From an uncultured Oscillibacter sp. (lineage in GTDB: Bacteria > Bacillota > Clostridia > Oscillospirales > Oscillospiraceae), in assembly GCA_910589315.1 (NCBI GenBank), contig CAJUTB010000025.1:1-35272 (forward strand): a stretch of DNA of 35,272 nt, written 5' to 3'. Below are positions 23,763 through 31,588 of the stretch, piece after piece (within the stretch, counting starts at the first letter, position 1; every line of letters begins with the position of its first letter). The notes under the pieces were generated by a model. That model made no database searches. It saw nothing but the letters and a program-made list of their open reading frames with translations, and was not told the DNA's origin. The translations under genes were made by a program, and so were the position numbers.

Positions 23763-25145
23763 ATGCTGAACAACGCCGTTTCGATTGATCACTATCTGCT
23801 CTCCGGCCAACGCGCTCACCTGGTTGGGATTGGCGGTGTGTCCATGTGCCCTCTGGCGGAGGTCCTGCGGACGATGGGCCTTGCCGTGCAAGGGTCCGAC
23901 GCCTCGGAGAGCGGCGCCGTGGAGCGTCTGCGCTCCCTGGGAATTCCGGTATCCATCGGGCACAATGCGGAGAATCTGGGGGATTGTGATTTTGTCGTCC
24001 GCACCGCCGCCGTCCACGACAATAACCCGGAGATTGCCGGAGCCATTGCCCGCGGCATTCCGGTTTATGAGCGGGCCCAGGCGTGGGGCGCGCTGATGCG
24101 GCAGTATCCGAATGCGCTTTGCGTCGCGGGAACGCACGGTAAAACGACGACGACTTCCATGTGTACGCATATTTTTATGGCGGCGGAGGCGGACCCAACG
24201 GTAATGATCGGCGGCACGCTGCCGCTGCTTCACTCCGGCTACCGGGTGGGGAAGGGGGACTCCATTATTTTGGAATCCTGCGAATACTGCAACAGCTTCC
24301 TCAGCTTTTTCCCGACGGTGGCGGTGATTCTGAACGTTGAGGCGGACCACCTGGACTTTTTCAAGGACCTGGACGACATCAAGCAATCCTTCCGGTCTTT
24401 TGCGGAGCGGACGCCGGAAACCGGCTTTGTAATCGTCAACGCCGACAATCAAAACGCCATAGACGCCCTGACGGGCTTGGACCGTCCGACGCTCACCTTC
24501 GGCCTGGACCACCCGGCGGACTGCACCGCCGTCCATCTGGGCGAGTCCAGCGGCCGCCCGGAATTCGACGTGGCGATTCGGGGCGAGGTTTACGCCCATG
24601 TGATTCTCCAGGTTTACGGCAAGCATAATATTTTGAATGCGCTGGCCGCCGCTGCCGCGGCCTATGTCCTGGGACTGCCGGGAAAAGCGGTGGAGGAGGG
24701 CCTGGGCTCCTTTTCCGGCGCAGGCCGCCGCTTTGAGCGCAAAGGAATCTATAACGGTGCGGAAATCTACGACGACTACGCCCATCATCCCGACGAGCTG
24801 CACGCCCTTCTGACCACAGCGAAAGGCCTGGGCCGCAAACGTTTAATTGTGGCCTTCCAGCCCCACACGTACTCCCGCACCGCGAAGCTGTTCGACCGTT
24901 TTGTAGAGGAACTGAAGCTGGCGGATGTAGCCGTCCTGGCTGAGATTTACGCCGCCCGGGAGCAGAACACGGAGGGCATTTCCGCGGCGGACCTGTGCGC
25001 GAAGCTGCCCGGTTCCACGTACTGCTCCACCTTGGACAAAGTGGCGAACCGGCTCCGGGAACTGGCGCAGCCCGGCGACTTGATTCTGACCGTCGGCGCA
25101 GGCGACATTTACCGCGCCGGAGAAAAACTGCTGCAAAAGGAGTAA
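23763..25145 (+). CDS. murC: UDP-N-acetylmuramate--L-alanine ligase
   Basis: A 460-residue Mur ligase that adds L-alanine to UDP-MurNAc in the cytoplasm, the first step of the peptidoglycan stem. The N-terminal Rossmann motif is LVGIGGVSMCPLAEVL (usual form GIGGIGMSGLAE), the ATP loop GTHGKTTTT (123-131), and the conserved DDYAHHPDEL and FQPHTYSRT lie in the C-terminal domain. ILNVEADHLDFF and GKHNILNALAA are typical Mur blocks. The start at 23763 follows GGAAAGGAAG; the longer frame from 23298 lies over the cca gene. It heads a cluster with the ProX-like gene 6 nt downstream. The serine in VSMCP is a slight departure from the family consensus. Confidence -1.
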   Translation: MLNNAVSIDHYLLSGQRAHLVGIGGVSMCPLAEVLRTMGLAVQGSDASESGAVERLRSLGIPVSIGHNAENLGDCDFVVRTAAVHDNNPEIAGAIARGIPVYERAQAWGALMRQYPNALCVAGTHGKTTTTSMCTHIFMAAEADPTVMIGGTLPLLHSGYRVGKGDSIILESCEYCNSFLSFFPTVAVILNVEADHLDFFKDLDDIKQSFRSFAERTPETGFVIVNADNQNAIDALTGLDRPTLTFGLDHPADCTAVHLGESSGRPEFDVAIRGEVYAHVILQVYGKHNILNALAAAAAAYVLGLPGKAVEEGLGSFSGAGRRFERKGIYNGAEIYDDYAHHPDELHALLTTAKGLGRKRLIVAFQPHTYSRTAKLFDRFVEELKLADVAVLAEIYAAREQNTEGISAADLCAKLPGSTYCSTLDKVANRLRELAQPGDLILTVGAGDIYRAGEKLLQKE

Positions 25146-25151
25146 GATTCC

Positions 25152-25691
25152 ATGGAAATATCCGCGTTATACCGCAACGTCCGTCCGGAAGGAACGCTGC
25201 CGCCCCAAGAGGCGGCGGCCTTCGACCTGCTGGAACGCCTGGGAATTGACTACGACCGCGTATCCAGCGAACCCGCCGACAATATGGAAAAATGCGCCGC
25301 AGTCAGCGAAGCATTAGGTGTGCCAATCTGCAAGAATCTGTTTCTCTGCAACCGGCAGAAGACCCAATTTTACCTCCTGGCAATGGGACCGGACAAGCCC
25401 TTTCATACGAAGGATTTGTCCCGGCAGATCGGTTCCGCCCGTCTGTCCTTTGCGCCGGAAGAAGAACTTTGGGAGCTGCTTCACTGCGCGCCCGGTTCCG
25501 CCACGGTCCTTGGCCTGATGAACGACCAGGACCACCGGGTCCGCCTGCTGATGGAGCGGGAGGTATATGAGGCGGAGTATTTCAGCTGTCATCCCTGCGT
25601 CTGTACCAGCAGTTTGAAGCTGAAAACGGCGGACATTCTGCACAAGTTCCTGCCCTACACGGGCCATGAAGTGACGGTAGTGGACCTGTAA
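25152..25691 (+). CDS. YbaK/ProX-type aminoacyl-tRNA deacylase (prolyl-tRNA editing)
   Basis: A 179-residue stand-alone editing-domain protein. Features are ICKNLFLCNRQKTQFYLLAM with the conserved lysine (K61) in the first block, PFHTKDLSRQIGSARLSFA, the GSATVLGLMND loop (115-125, usual GSVSPFGL.ND) and YFSCHPCVCTSSL near the end. Such proteins hydrolyse Ala-tRNA-Pro or Cys-tRNA-Pro in trans. This matters here because the ProRS of the window has no built-in editing domain. The gene starts 6 nt after murC, with AAAAGGAG at the murC end as its ribosome site, so the two are co-transcribed. The exact mischarged substrate cannot be read from sequence. Confidence -1.
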   Translation: MEISALYRNVRPEGTLPPQEAAAFDLLERLGIDYDRVSSEPADNMEKCAAVSEALGVPICKNLFLCNRQKTQFYLLAMGPDKPFHTKDLSRQIGSARLSFAPEEELWELLHCAPGSATVLGLMNDQDHRVRLLMEREVYEAEYFSCHPCVCTSSLKLKTADILHKFLPYTGHEVTVVDL

Positions 25692-25707
25692 CTGGAGGTG
25701 ATTTGCC

Positions 25708-25878
25708 ATGAAGAAATATGAATACAAATTCGTAAAAGCGGAGATGAAGCTGGGGCTTGATTACAGTAAAAAAATAAAAGCTGCGGAGGCGGAGTGGAAC
25801 CAACTCGGGGCCGAGGGCTGGCAGTTCTGCAAAGAAGGAAACGGGGTCTTGATTTTTATGCGGGAGTTGGAAGAGTGA
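25708..25878 (+). CDS. DUF4177-like small protein
   Basis: A 56-residue protein starting MKKYEYKFVKAEMK, with a middle part NQLGAEGWQFCKEG and an end VLIFMRELEE. The pattern 'YEYK ... LN.lg.eGWel' is that of DUF4177-type small proteins of unknown function. TGGAGGTG lies 7 nt before the ATG. It follows the ProX-like gene by 16 nt and is likely part of the murC transcript. It has no membrane helix. Confidence -1.
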   Translation: MKKYEYKFVKAEMKLGLDYSKKIKAAEAEWNQLGAEGWQFCKEGNGVLIFMRELEE

Positions 25879-25896
25879 CGAAGGGGGTGTCCTGCG

Positions 25897-26307
25897 GTGC
25901 CCAGCCTGTTTGTGATCAAAGCAGACCTGAAAAACCCGCAGGAATGGTATGATCAGAAGTTTGAAAATACCGTCCCGTGGGAATACGACGAAACCCAGGC
26001 AGCCTATCGTTCCGGGAGCGTTTATCTCTCGGAACGCAGGGGCTGTACGGCGTTTGAGGATTTATCGGAGTCCGTATTTTACGGCTGGCCCACGGAGAAC
26101 TGGAAACGCCTGGCGGACGCAGGCGATCTGCTGTATGGTTTCTATAACGAGGACGCCATAGAAGCGGAATTCATCCACATCCGGGACGGCGCGTGCGTTC
26201 GGGAGTACCGGGCGTACGGCGGTGAAATCGAGATAGACGAGGGGACGTTTCCTGCCTTCGAGGATTGGGCGGATGTCTGCGCGTACATCGACAAAACTCT
26301 GCTGTAA
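25897..26307 (+). CDS. Hypothetical 136-residue acidic protein
   Basis: Begins with GTG at 25897 behind GGGGGTG and encodes an acidic, aromatic-rich soluble protein (SLFVIKADLKNPQEWYDQKF, VFYGWPTENWKRLADAG, VREYRAYGGEIEIDEG). I do not recognise a family. The compact aromatic pattern resembles immunity-type or small regulatory proteins, but that is weak. It lies 18 nt after the DUF4177-like gene and 19 nt before the deaminase gene, in the murC-led cluster. Confidence -1.
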   Translation: MPSLFVIKADLKNPQEWYDQKFENTVPWEYDETQAAYRSGSVYLSERRGCTAFEDLSESVFYGWPTENWKRLADAGDLLYGFYNEDAIEAEFIHIRDGACVREYRAYGGEIEIDEGTFPAFEDWADVCAYIDKTLL

Positions 26308-26326
26308 GGTGGGAAATCGGGAGAAA

Positions 26327-26773
26327 ATGATGGATATTTGGGATACCTTGTACAAAAAGGCGAAGGAGCAGTACCACCCGGAGGAAACGCCCTTCTTTTT
26401 CCTGCACCACGTTGTTTGCGCTCTGGAAGCAGAAAACGGAGAAATCTATACCGGCTTCTGCATAGAGAGCTGCTGCGGGGTAATGGATTTGTGCGCGGAG
26501 CGGGTAGCTGCGCTGAATATGTACCTGCAAAGCGGACAAACCCATATCAAACGGCTGATTGCATTTCGGGACAAACCGCCCCGGAAAGGCAGCGCCGACA
26601 TTCCCTGCGGTGCGTGCCGGGAGTTTCTCTGCCAGTTTGACGAACGCAACGAGGACATGGAGATCCTGCTGGATTTTGACACGCGTGAAACGGTTACGCT
26701 CAAGGAACTGCTTCCCAACTGGTGGGGAACGCCCCGGTTTGAAGCCGCCCGAAAGCGCCGGCCAAACCAATAA
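26327..26773 (+). CDS. Cytidine deaminase-family protein
   Basis: A 148-residue zinc-dependent nucleoside deaminase-like protein. The zinc and catalytic residues are in CAER (C56, E58) and PCGACREFL (C94, C97), with YTGFCIESCCGVMDLCAERV corresponding to the usual TGCNVEN.s...CAER block. The family removes the amino group from cytidine, deoxycytidine or blasticidin-type compounds. Departures from the housekeeping Cdd consensus around VEN (here IES) and a longer C-terminus (NWWGTPRFEAARKRR) suggest a side branch rather than the standard enzyme. The ATG at 26327 follows GGGAGAAA; the open frame from 26273 runs through the previous gene. It is the last gene before a strong terminator. Confidence -1.
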   Translation: MMDIWDTLYKKAKEQYHPEETPFFFLHHVVCALEAENGEIYTGFCIESCCGVMDLCAERVAALNMYLQSGQTHIKRLIAFRDKPPRKGSADIPCGACREFLCQFDERNEDMEILLDFDTRETVTLKELLPNWWGTPRFEAARKRRPNQ

Positions 26774-26817
26774 AAAAGCTGGAGAACCGCCAAACCCGGC
26801 CGTTCTCCAGCTTTTTT
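26772..26817. terminator. Bidirectional intrinsic terminator
   Basis: A 16-bp stem (A6 followed by GCTGGAGAAC, 26772-26787, with its complement at 26802-26817) and a T6 run. It separates the convergent deaminase and nfnB genes and should serve both. Confidence -1.
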
Positions 26818-26823
26818 ACCTGT

Positions 26824-28206
26824 TTATTTGCTCAAAGCCTCGTCAATGGCCTTTGCCGCGGTCTTGCCCGCGCCCATGGCGAGGATTACGGTTGCCGCAC
26901 CGGTCACGGCGTCGCCGCCGGCGTAGACGTTTTCGCGGGAGGTCAGGCCGTCTTCGTTGACAACAATGCCGCCCTTTTTGTTGATTTCCAGGCCCTTGGT
27001 GGTGGACTTGATCAGCGGATTCGGGCTGGTGCCCAGAGACATGATCACGCAGTCCACGTCAATATCAAACTCGCTGCCTGGTTTTTCGATCGGGCGGCGG
27101 CGGCCGGAGGCATCCGGTTCGCCCAGCTCCATCTGAATGCAGCGGATTTTGTTCACGTCGTCGTTTTCGTCCGCGAAAATCTCCACCGGATTGCAGAGCG
27201 TCTTGAAGATGATGCCCTCTTCCTCGGCGTGTTCGACTTCCTCCCGCCGTGCGGGCAGTTCCTCCATGCCGCGGCGGTAAACGATGTACACTTCCGCGCC
27301 CAGACGCTTGGCGCAGCGGGCGGCGTCCATGGCCACGTTGCCGCCGCCGACAACCGCGACCTTCTTGGGGTGCTGAATCGGGGTGTCGGAATCCGGCAGA
27401 TAGGCTTTCATCAGGTTGATGCGGGTCAGGAACTCGTTGGCGGAGTATACGCCGCGGTAGTTCACGCCGGGAATGTCCATAAACATCGGCAGGCCCGCGC
27501 CGGAGCCGATGAACACAGCCTCAAAGCCCTGCTCCTCCATCAGCTCGTCAATGGAGATGGTACGGCCAATCACCGTGTCGGTGGCGACGGTAACGCCCAT
27601 AGCCTTCAGACCGTCCACTTCCTTCTGGACAATCGCCTTGGGCAGACGGAATTCGGGAATACCGTACACCAACACGCCGCCCGCCAGATGCAGGGCCTCA
27701 AATACGGTCACGTCGTAACCCTTCCGGGCCAGGTCGCCCGCGCAGGTCAGGCCCGCGGGTCCAGAACCGACCACAGCGACGCGGTGTCCGTTGGAAACAG
27801 GCTTTTCAGAAGCGGCCTGGGCGTGGGCATTGTGCCAGTCGGCCACGAAACGCTCCAAACGGCCAATCCCCACGGGGTCGCCCTTTTTGCCCCGGACGCA
27901 GTACATTTCGCACTGGGTTTCCTGGGGGCAGACCCGCCCGCAGACGGCAGGGAGGGCGGAGGTGTTGGAGATGATCTGATAGGCTTCTTCAAACTCGCCG
28001 GCGGCAACCTTCTGAATGAATTCGGGGATATGTACCATAACCGGACAGCCCTGCATACAGGGCTTGTTCTTGCAGTTCAGGCAGCGCTGCGCCTCGTCCA
28101 GAGCCTGTTCCTCGGTGTAGCCCAGGGCGACCTCCTGGAAGTTCTTATTACGGACGTTGGGGTCCTGGGAGGGCATGGGATTTTTCTGTAAAGACATATT
28201 GGCCAT
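26824..28206 (-). CDS. nfnB: NfnB: NADPH/GltA-type subunit of electron-bifurcating transhydrogenase
   Basis: A 460-residue flavoprotein like the glutamate synthase small subunit. The N-terminus holds two Fe-S cysteine sets: CLNCKNKPCMQGC (C42, C45, C50, C54) and CGRVCPQETQCEMYC (C89, C93, C99, C103). An FAD fold follows (VAVVGSGPAGLTCAGDLA, about 143-160), then an NADPH fold (VAVVGGGNVAMDAARCAKRL), and the C-terminal AGGDAVTGAATVILAMGAGK. Paired with an NfnA-like gene, this fits NADH-dependent reduced ferredoxin:NADP oxidoreductase, which makes NADPH by flavin-based electron bifurcation. AAGGAGG precedes the ATG at 28206. It starts 2 nt after nfnA ends. A plain glutamate synthase subunit is unlikely, as no gltB is adjacent. 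Confidence -1.
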   Translation of the reverse strand: MANMSLQKNPMPSQDPNVRNKNFQEVALGYTEEQALDEAQRCLNCKNKPCMQGCPVMVHIPEFIQKVAAGEFEEAYQIISNTSALPAVCGRVCPQETQCEMYCVRGKKGDPVGIGRLERFVADWHNAHAQAASEKPVSNGHRVAVVGSGPAGLTCAGDLARKGYDVTVFEALHLAGGVLVYGIPEFRLPKAIVQKEVDGLKAMGVTVATDTVIGRTISIDELMEEQGFEAVFIGSGAGLPMFMDIPGVNYRGVYSANEFLTRINLMKAYLPDSDTPIQHPKKVAVVGGGNVAMDAARCAKRLGAEVYIVYRRGMEELPARREEVEHAEEEGIIFKTLCNPVEIFADENDDVNKIRCIQMELGEPDASGRRRPIEKPGSEFDIDVDCVIMSLGTSPNPLIKSTTKGLEINKKGGIVVNEDGLTSRENVYAGGDAVTGAATVILAMGAGKTAAKAIDEALSK

Positions 28207-28208
28207 GG

Positions 28209-29051
28209 TTATTCGGCCTCCTTTTTGAACAGGTTGCAGGTTTCTTCATGCTTGTGCTTTTCAAATTCCATATACATCTGGTTCCGCTTCACGGCCAGAT
28301 CCCAATCCACCTTGTGACCGTCAAAGTCGGGGCCGTCCACGCAGGCGAACTTCATCTCGCCGCCGACGCTCAAACGGCAGCCGCCGCACATGCCCGTCCC
28401 GTCGATCATGATGGGGCTCATGGAAACGGTGGTGGGGATGCCGTAGGGTTCGGTGGTTTTGGAAACAAATTTCATCATGATCATGGGGCCGATGGCGAAC
28501 ACCTCGTCATACTGGTTGCCCGCGTCGATGAGCTGCTTGAGGGCGTCGGTAACAAGACCCTTCTGGCCGTAGGAACCGTCGTCGGTGCAGACTATGAGCT
28601 GGTCGCTGGACTTCTTGAAATCCTCCTCAAGAATGACCAGGTCCTTGTTTTTGAATCCCACCACGGCATGGACCTCCGCGCCGTCGTCGTGGAACTTTTT
28701 CAGCACGGGATATGCGATGGCGCAGCCCACGCCGCCGCCCACGACGCACACCTTTTTCTTGCCCTCGGTCTCGGTGGCTTTGCCCAGGGGACCGACGAAA
28801 TCCTGAAGACAGTCGCCTTCGTTCAGGTGGGTGAGCTTTTCCGTGGTTGCGCCCACCGTCTGGACGATGATGGTGACGGTGCCCTTTTCAGGGTCATAAG
28901 CGTTGATGGTGATGGGGATACGTTCGCCCTTTTCATCCACCCGGAGGATGATGAACTGGCCCGGCTGGGCCTTTTTGGCGATGAGGGGCGCATCGATCTC
29001 ATACAGCGTAACCGTAGGCCGGAGCGCCTCTTTTCTCACGATCTTGTACAT
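28209..29051 (-). CDS. nfnA: NfnA: ferredoxin-NADP reductase-like subunit
   Basis: A 280-residue flavoprotein. The FAD-binding motif RIPITIN (44-50) and the NAD-binding VVGGGVGCAIAYPVL (about 103-117) are typical of the sulfide dehydrogenase/dihydroorotate dehydrogenase electron-transfer family. The C-terminal segment DGTGMCGGCRLS with a later FACVDGPDFDGH carries the [2Fe-2S] ligands (C222, C225, C237). This is the small NAD(H)-side subunit partner of NfnB. The start at 29051 is chosen because GAAGGA lies about 6 nt upstream; the frame continues without a ribosome site to 29243. It is the first gene of the two-gene operon behind a promoter with a Rex-like site. Confidence -1.
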   Translation of the reverse strand: MYKIVRKEALRPTVTLYEIDAPLIAKKAQPGQFIILRVDEKGERIPITINAYDPEKGTVTIIVQTVGATTEKLTHLNEGDCLQDFVGPLGKATETEGKKKVCVVGGGVGCAIAYPVLKKFHDDGAEVHAVVGFKNKDLVILEEDFKKSSDQLIVCTDDGSYGQKGLVTDALKQLIDAGNQYDEVFAIGPMIMMKFVSKTTEPYGIPTTVSMSPIMIDGTGMCGGCRLSVGGEMKFACVDGPDFDGHKVDWDLAVKRNQMYMEFEKHKHEETCNLFKKEAE

Positions 29052-29119
29052 ATGCTTCCTTCTTTCCCGAACATTGATTTTTGGGTAGACGATGAATTTG
29101 TATCCTGCCGTTTGACGCA

Positions 29120-29156
29120 TTGTTGATATTTTAACACGTAGGACAAGGCGCGTCAA
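29120..29156 (-). promoter_or_regulatory. nfnAB promoter with candidate Rex operator
   Basis: On the minus strand TTGACG (29156-29151), 17-nt spacer, TAAAAT (29133-29128). Overlapping the -10 box, 29120-29137 reads TTGTTGATATTTTAACAC, matching the Rex consensus TTGTTAANNNNTTAACAA at 12 of 14 defined positions. Rex represses redox genes and lets go when NADH is high, which suits a NADH-using enzyme. The leader to the ATG is about 70 nt. Confidence -1.
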
Positions 29157-29293
29157 TCGCTTTTCCGGCGTTTCCCGAAAACTTCCAAAAAAAGTTATAG
29201 AGCTGACTTGCTTTTGTGCTTTTTTCAAAATTTTCCTCTGCAAACCGGCCGGAACTTTGGAGCGAATGACGAGGCGCAGGACTGGAAAAGGAC

Positions 29294-29338
29294 AAAAGCC
29301 GCCTATAACCGCGCAGGCCGGCGGGAAGCGCGGCTTTT
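29294..29338 (+). terminator. Orphan terminator-like hairpin
   Basis: AAAAGCCGC (29294-29302) pairs with GCGGCTTTT (29330-29338) around a GC-rich loop, and a T-rich tract follows. No plus-strand gene lies upstream, since nfnA runs the other way. It could end a short RNA starting in 29157-29290, or be a leftover. I see no gene in 29157-29354. Confidence -1.
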
Positions 29339-29354
29339 ATTTTCGGGATTTTTC

Positions 29355-29383
29355 TTGTATTTGACAGCGGAAGCTGGTATAAT
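29355..29383 (+). promoter_or_regulatory. SigA-type promoter of the M50-scp-dacF operon
   Basis: TTGTAT (29355-29360), 17-nt spacer, TATAAT (29378-29383), 38 nt before the ATG at 29421. It should drive the run of seven genes that follows. Confidence -1.
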
Positions 29384-29420
29384 GCTCCTGAAAACGCTCT
29401 TTTGTTCTGGGAGAGTCGCC

Positions 29421-30083
29421 ATGTTTTTTCACCACTTGCAAAACTTGTTTCACGCTCTGGATTTCGGGTCCGTGCAGGGAATGCTGTTTCGGGTCCTGGC
29501 GGTTCTGCTCTGCCTGACGGTCCACGAGACCTGCCACGGCCTGGCGGCCTTGGCCCTGGGAGACCCCACGGCGAAATCCATGCGCCGCCTGAGCTTCAAT
29601 CCCCTGCGCCACGTCGACTGGTTCGGGCTTTCCATGATGCTTCTGGCGGGGTTCGGCTGGGCAAAGCCCGTGCCGGTGGACCCCCGCTATTTCCGCAGGC
29701 CGAAGCAGGGGATGGCCCTCACCGCGCTGGCGGGACCGGCGTCAAATTTTGTGTTGGCGTTTCTCGCGCTGCTGCTGGGAAAGACCGTGTACTTATACGC
29801 CCCTTATGGGTTCGGCTGGAATCTACTGTTTGAATTCCTGCTGTATCATCTTGCGCCGCTGTCCATCGGCCTGGGACTGTTCAATCTGCTGCCCATTCCG
29901 CCGCTGGACGGCGCGAAAGTGCTGGGCGGCGTGCTGCCGGACCGGACTTATTTTCAGATTATGCGCTATGAGCGGTATGGAATGTTCCTGCTTCTGGCGT
30001 TGGCCTACTTTGGTCTGACCAGCAGCCTGATCGGGGACTTGATTTACAGAGTCTATCAGGGGATGTTCCACCTGATTTTTTAA
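29421..30083 (+). CDS. Site-2 protease family (M50) membrane metalloprotease
   Basis: A 220-residue membrane protein with the zinc motif HETCH (H35, E36, H39) in the first core helix (VLLCLTVHETCHGLAALAL) and the second zinc-site motif LLPIPPLDGAKVL with D163. These are the S2P-family catalytic parts, the enzymes cutting substrates inside the membrane. It is the small form with about five helices and no PDZ domain, like many Clostridia proteins next to scpA. GGGAGAG precedes the ATG at 29421; the ORF reading to 29208 crosses the promoter and is not used. Substrate unknown. Confidence -1.
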   Translation: MFFHHLQNLFHALDFGSVQGMLFRVLAVLLCLTVHETCHGLAALALGDPTAKSMRRLSFNPLRHVDWFGLSMMLLAGFGWAKPVPVDPRYFRRPKQGMALTALAGPASNFVLAFLALLLGKTVYLYAPYGFGWNLLFEFLLYHLAPLSIGLGLFNLLPIPPLDGAKVLGGVLPDRTYFQIMRYERYGMFLLLALAYFGLTSSLIGDLIYRVYQGMFHLIF

Positions 30084-30088
30084 GCGGC

Positions 30089-30108
30089 CCGCCGGATGCC
30101 TCCGGCGG
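30089..30108 (+). other. Perfect GC-rich hairpin ahead of scpA
   Basis: CCGCCGGA (30089-30096), loop TGCC, TCCGGCGG (30101-30108). It ends 2 nt before the scpA ribosome site, so it may affect translation or be a partial terminator; the only T-run (about 12 nt later) is too far for a standard one. Confidence -1.
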
Positions 30109-30123
30109 CAGGGGGAGGCTTTT

Positions 30124-30915
30124 TTGGAAAATCCCGTATTCAGACTGGAAAAGGTCGTACACGCCCGCTCGGAGGAATTGCAGGACTTTGAAGGCCCTCT
30201 GGACCTGATTTTGTTTCTGCTGGGCAAGAACCGGATGGAAATTCAGGATATCTCCATATCCCTGATCTGCGGGCAGTACCTGGAGTGGCTGGAACAGCGT
30301 CAGAAAATGGATCTGGAAGTGGCCAGCGAGTTTGTGACCATGGCGTCTCATCTGGTGTACATCAAAACCCGGATGCTCCTGTCCATTGAGGACGAGGAGG
30401 CCAGGAGCGAAATGGAGGCCCTGATCCAGTCCCTGGAGGAACGCCGCCGGAGCGAATACTATTCCGTGGTAAAGGCGGCGGCGGAACGGCTGGAGCCTTT
30501 GGGGGAATTCGGGAGAAACATCATAACCCGCGCCCCGGAACCTGGGGACTGCGGCAAGCGTTATGACTACGACCACGAGGCGGGCGATCTTGCCCAGGCG
30601 GCGGCAGAACTGCAAAGCCGTTTGGAACGGACCCTTCCGCCGCCGAAAACGGCCTTTCAGGAGATCGCCCAGCATGAGCCGTACCCTGTGGAGCATAAGG
30701 CGGGGGAGATTCTCCGGCGGCTTGCGGAACACGGCGTCACCCGTTTCCGGCAGCTGTTCCGGGGGAACCGGAGCCGCAGTGAAATTGTGGCGACATTTCT
30801 GGCGGTGCTGGAGCTGTGCCGGTCCCGCAGGCTTTTGCTGGCGGGGACGGAAGCGGATTATGAAATCAAACGGGGAGACGGGGCCCCTGACGGCCCCTTC
30901 GCCGAAACGGACTGA
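30124..30915 (+). CDS. scpA: Segregation and condensation protein A
   Basis: A 263-residue kleisin that joins Smc and ScpB in the chromosome-condensing complex. The N-terminal part shows the ScpA pattern EELQDFEGPLDLILFLLGKNRMEIQDISIS, then LVYIKTRMLL. The C-terminal winged-helix part is AHGVTRFRQLFRGNRSRSEIVATFLAVLELCRSR. It starts with TTG at 30124 after GGGGGAGG; the alternative starts would lose the conserved N-terminus. It follows the M50 gene by 40 nt and precedes scpB by 19 nt, a common Clostridia order. Confidence -1.
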   Translation: MENPVFRLEKVVHARSEELQDFEGPLDLILFLLGKNRMEIQDISISLICGQYLEWLEQRQKMDLEVASEFVTMASHLVYIKTRMLLSIEDEEARSEMEALIQSLEERRRSEYYSVVKAAAERLEPLGEFGRNIITRAPEPGDCGKRYDYDHEAGDLAQAAAELQSRLERTLPPPKTAFQEIAQHEPYPVEHKAGEILRRLAEHGVTRFRQLFRGNRSRSEIVATFLAVLELCRSRRLLLAGTEADYEIKRGDGAPDGPFAETD

Positions 30916-30934
30916 ATTGGAAAAGGGGACATCC

Positions 30935-31552
30935 ATGGAGCGAAAGGAAATCGAAGCCGCCGTAGAGGCCATTTTGTTTGCGTCCGGGGAGCCGGTGCAG
31001 GTGGAGCGCATCTGCATGGCTCTGGGGCTGAACCGCAAGGCGGCGGAAAAGACGCTGCAAACGCTGGGGGATTATTACGCCTATGAACGGAGGGGCATTC
31101 GCCTGCTTCATGTGGAGGATACTTGGCAGCTTTGTTCCGCGCCGGACTGCGCGGAGGCGGTGCGGAAAGCGTTCGAGATTCGTAAGCCCGCCAAGCTGAG
31201 CCAGCCGGCCCTGGAGGCGTTGACTATCATCGCGTATTATCAGCCCACCACCCGCGCCTTTGTGGACCAGATCCGGGGCGTGGACAGCGCGTATACGGTA
31301 AGCCTGCTGCTTCAGCGGAAACTGATTGAAGAATGCGGGAAGCTGCAAGCTCCAGGCCGTCCCCGGCTGTATCGGACCACCAAACAATTTCTGCGGGCGT
31401 TTCACCTCACCAGCCTGGACGACCTGCCGGAGCTTCCGGAGTGGAATGAGGAAGTGCAGGCGCGCCTGTCGGAAAAGGAAGAGCAGGAGAACGGCCCTCA
31501 GATTTCCCTTCCGCTGGAAAGCCGGGCGGCAGCCCAGCGGATTCCTTCGTAA
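30935..31552 (+). CDS. scpB: Segregation and condensation protein B
   Basis: A 205-residue partner of ScpA and Smc. Two winged-helix domains are visible: IEAAVEAILFASGEPVQVER in the first and KLSQPALEALTIIAYYQPTT with VDSAYTVSLLLQRKLIEECG, then PGRPRLYRTTKQFLRAFHL in the second. These are classic ScpB blocks. The ATG at 30935 follows AAAAGGGG. The longer reading from 30563 lies in scpA and is not used. It is expected to bind the ScpA middle region as a dimer. Confidence -1.
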   Translation: MERKEIEAAVEAILFASGEPVQVERICMALGLNRKAAEKTLQTLGDYYAYERRGIRLLHVEDTWQLCSAPDCAEAVRKAFEIRKPAKLSQPALEALTIIAYYQPTTRAFVDQIRGVDSAYTVSLLLQRKLIEECGKLQAPGRPRLYRTTKQFLRAFHLTSLDDLPELPEWNEEVQARLSEKEEQENGPQISLPLESRAAAQRIPS

Positions 31553-31588
31553 CGAACAGACCGCGGGCCGTCAAAGGAGGCGAGGGCG

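Noticed and set aside
29361..29383. TTGACA directly ahead of TATAAT upstream of the M50 gene
   Set aside because: The spacer is only 11 nt, too short for SigA; TTGTAT 17 nt upstream of the same -10 box is the better match.
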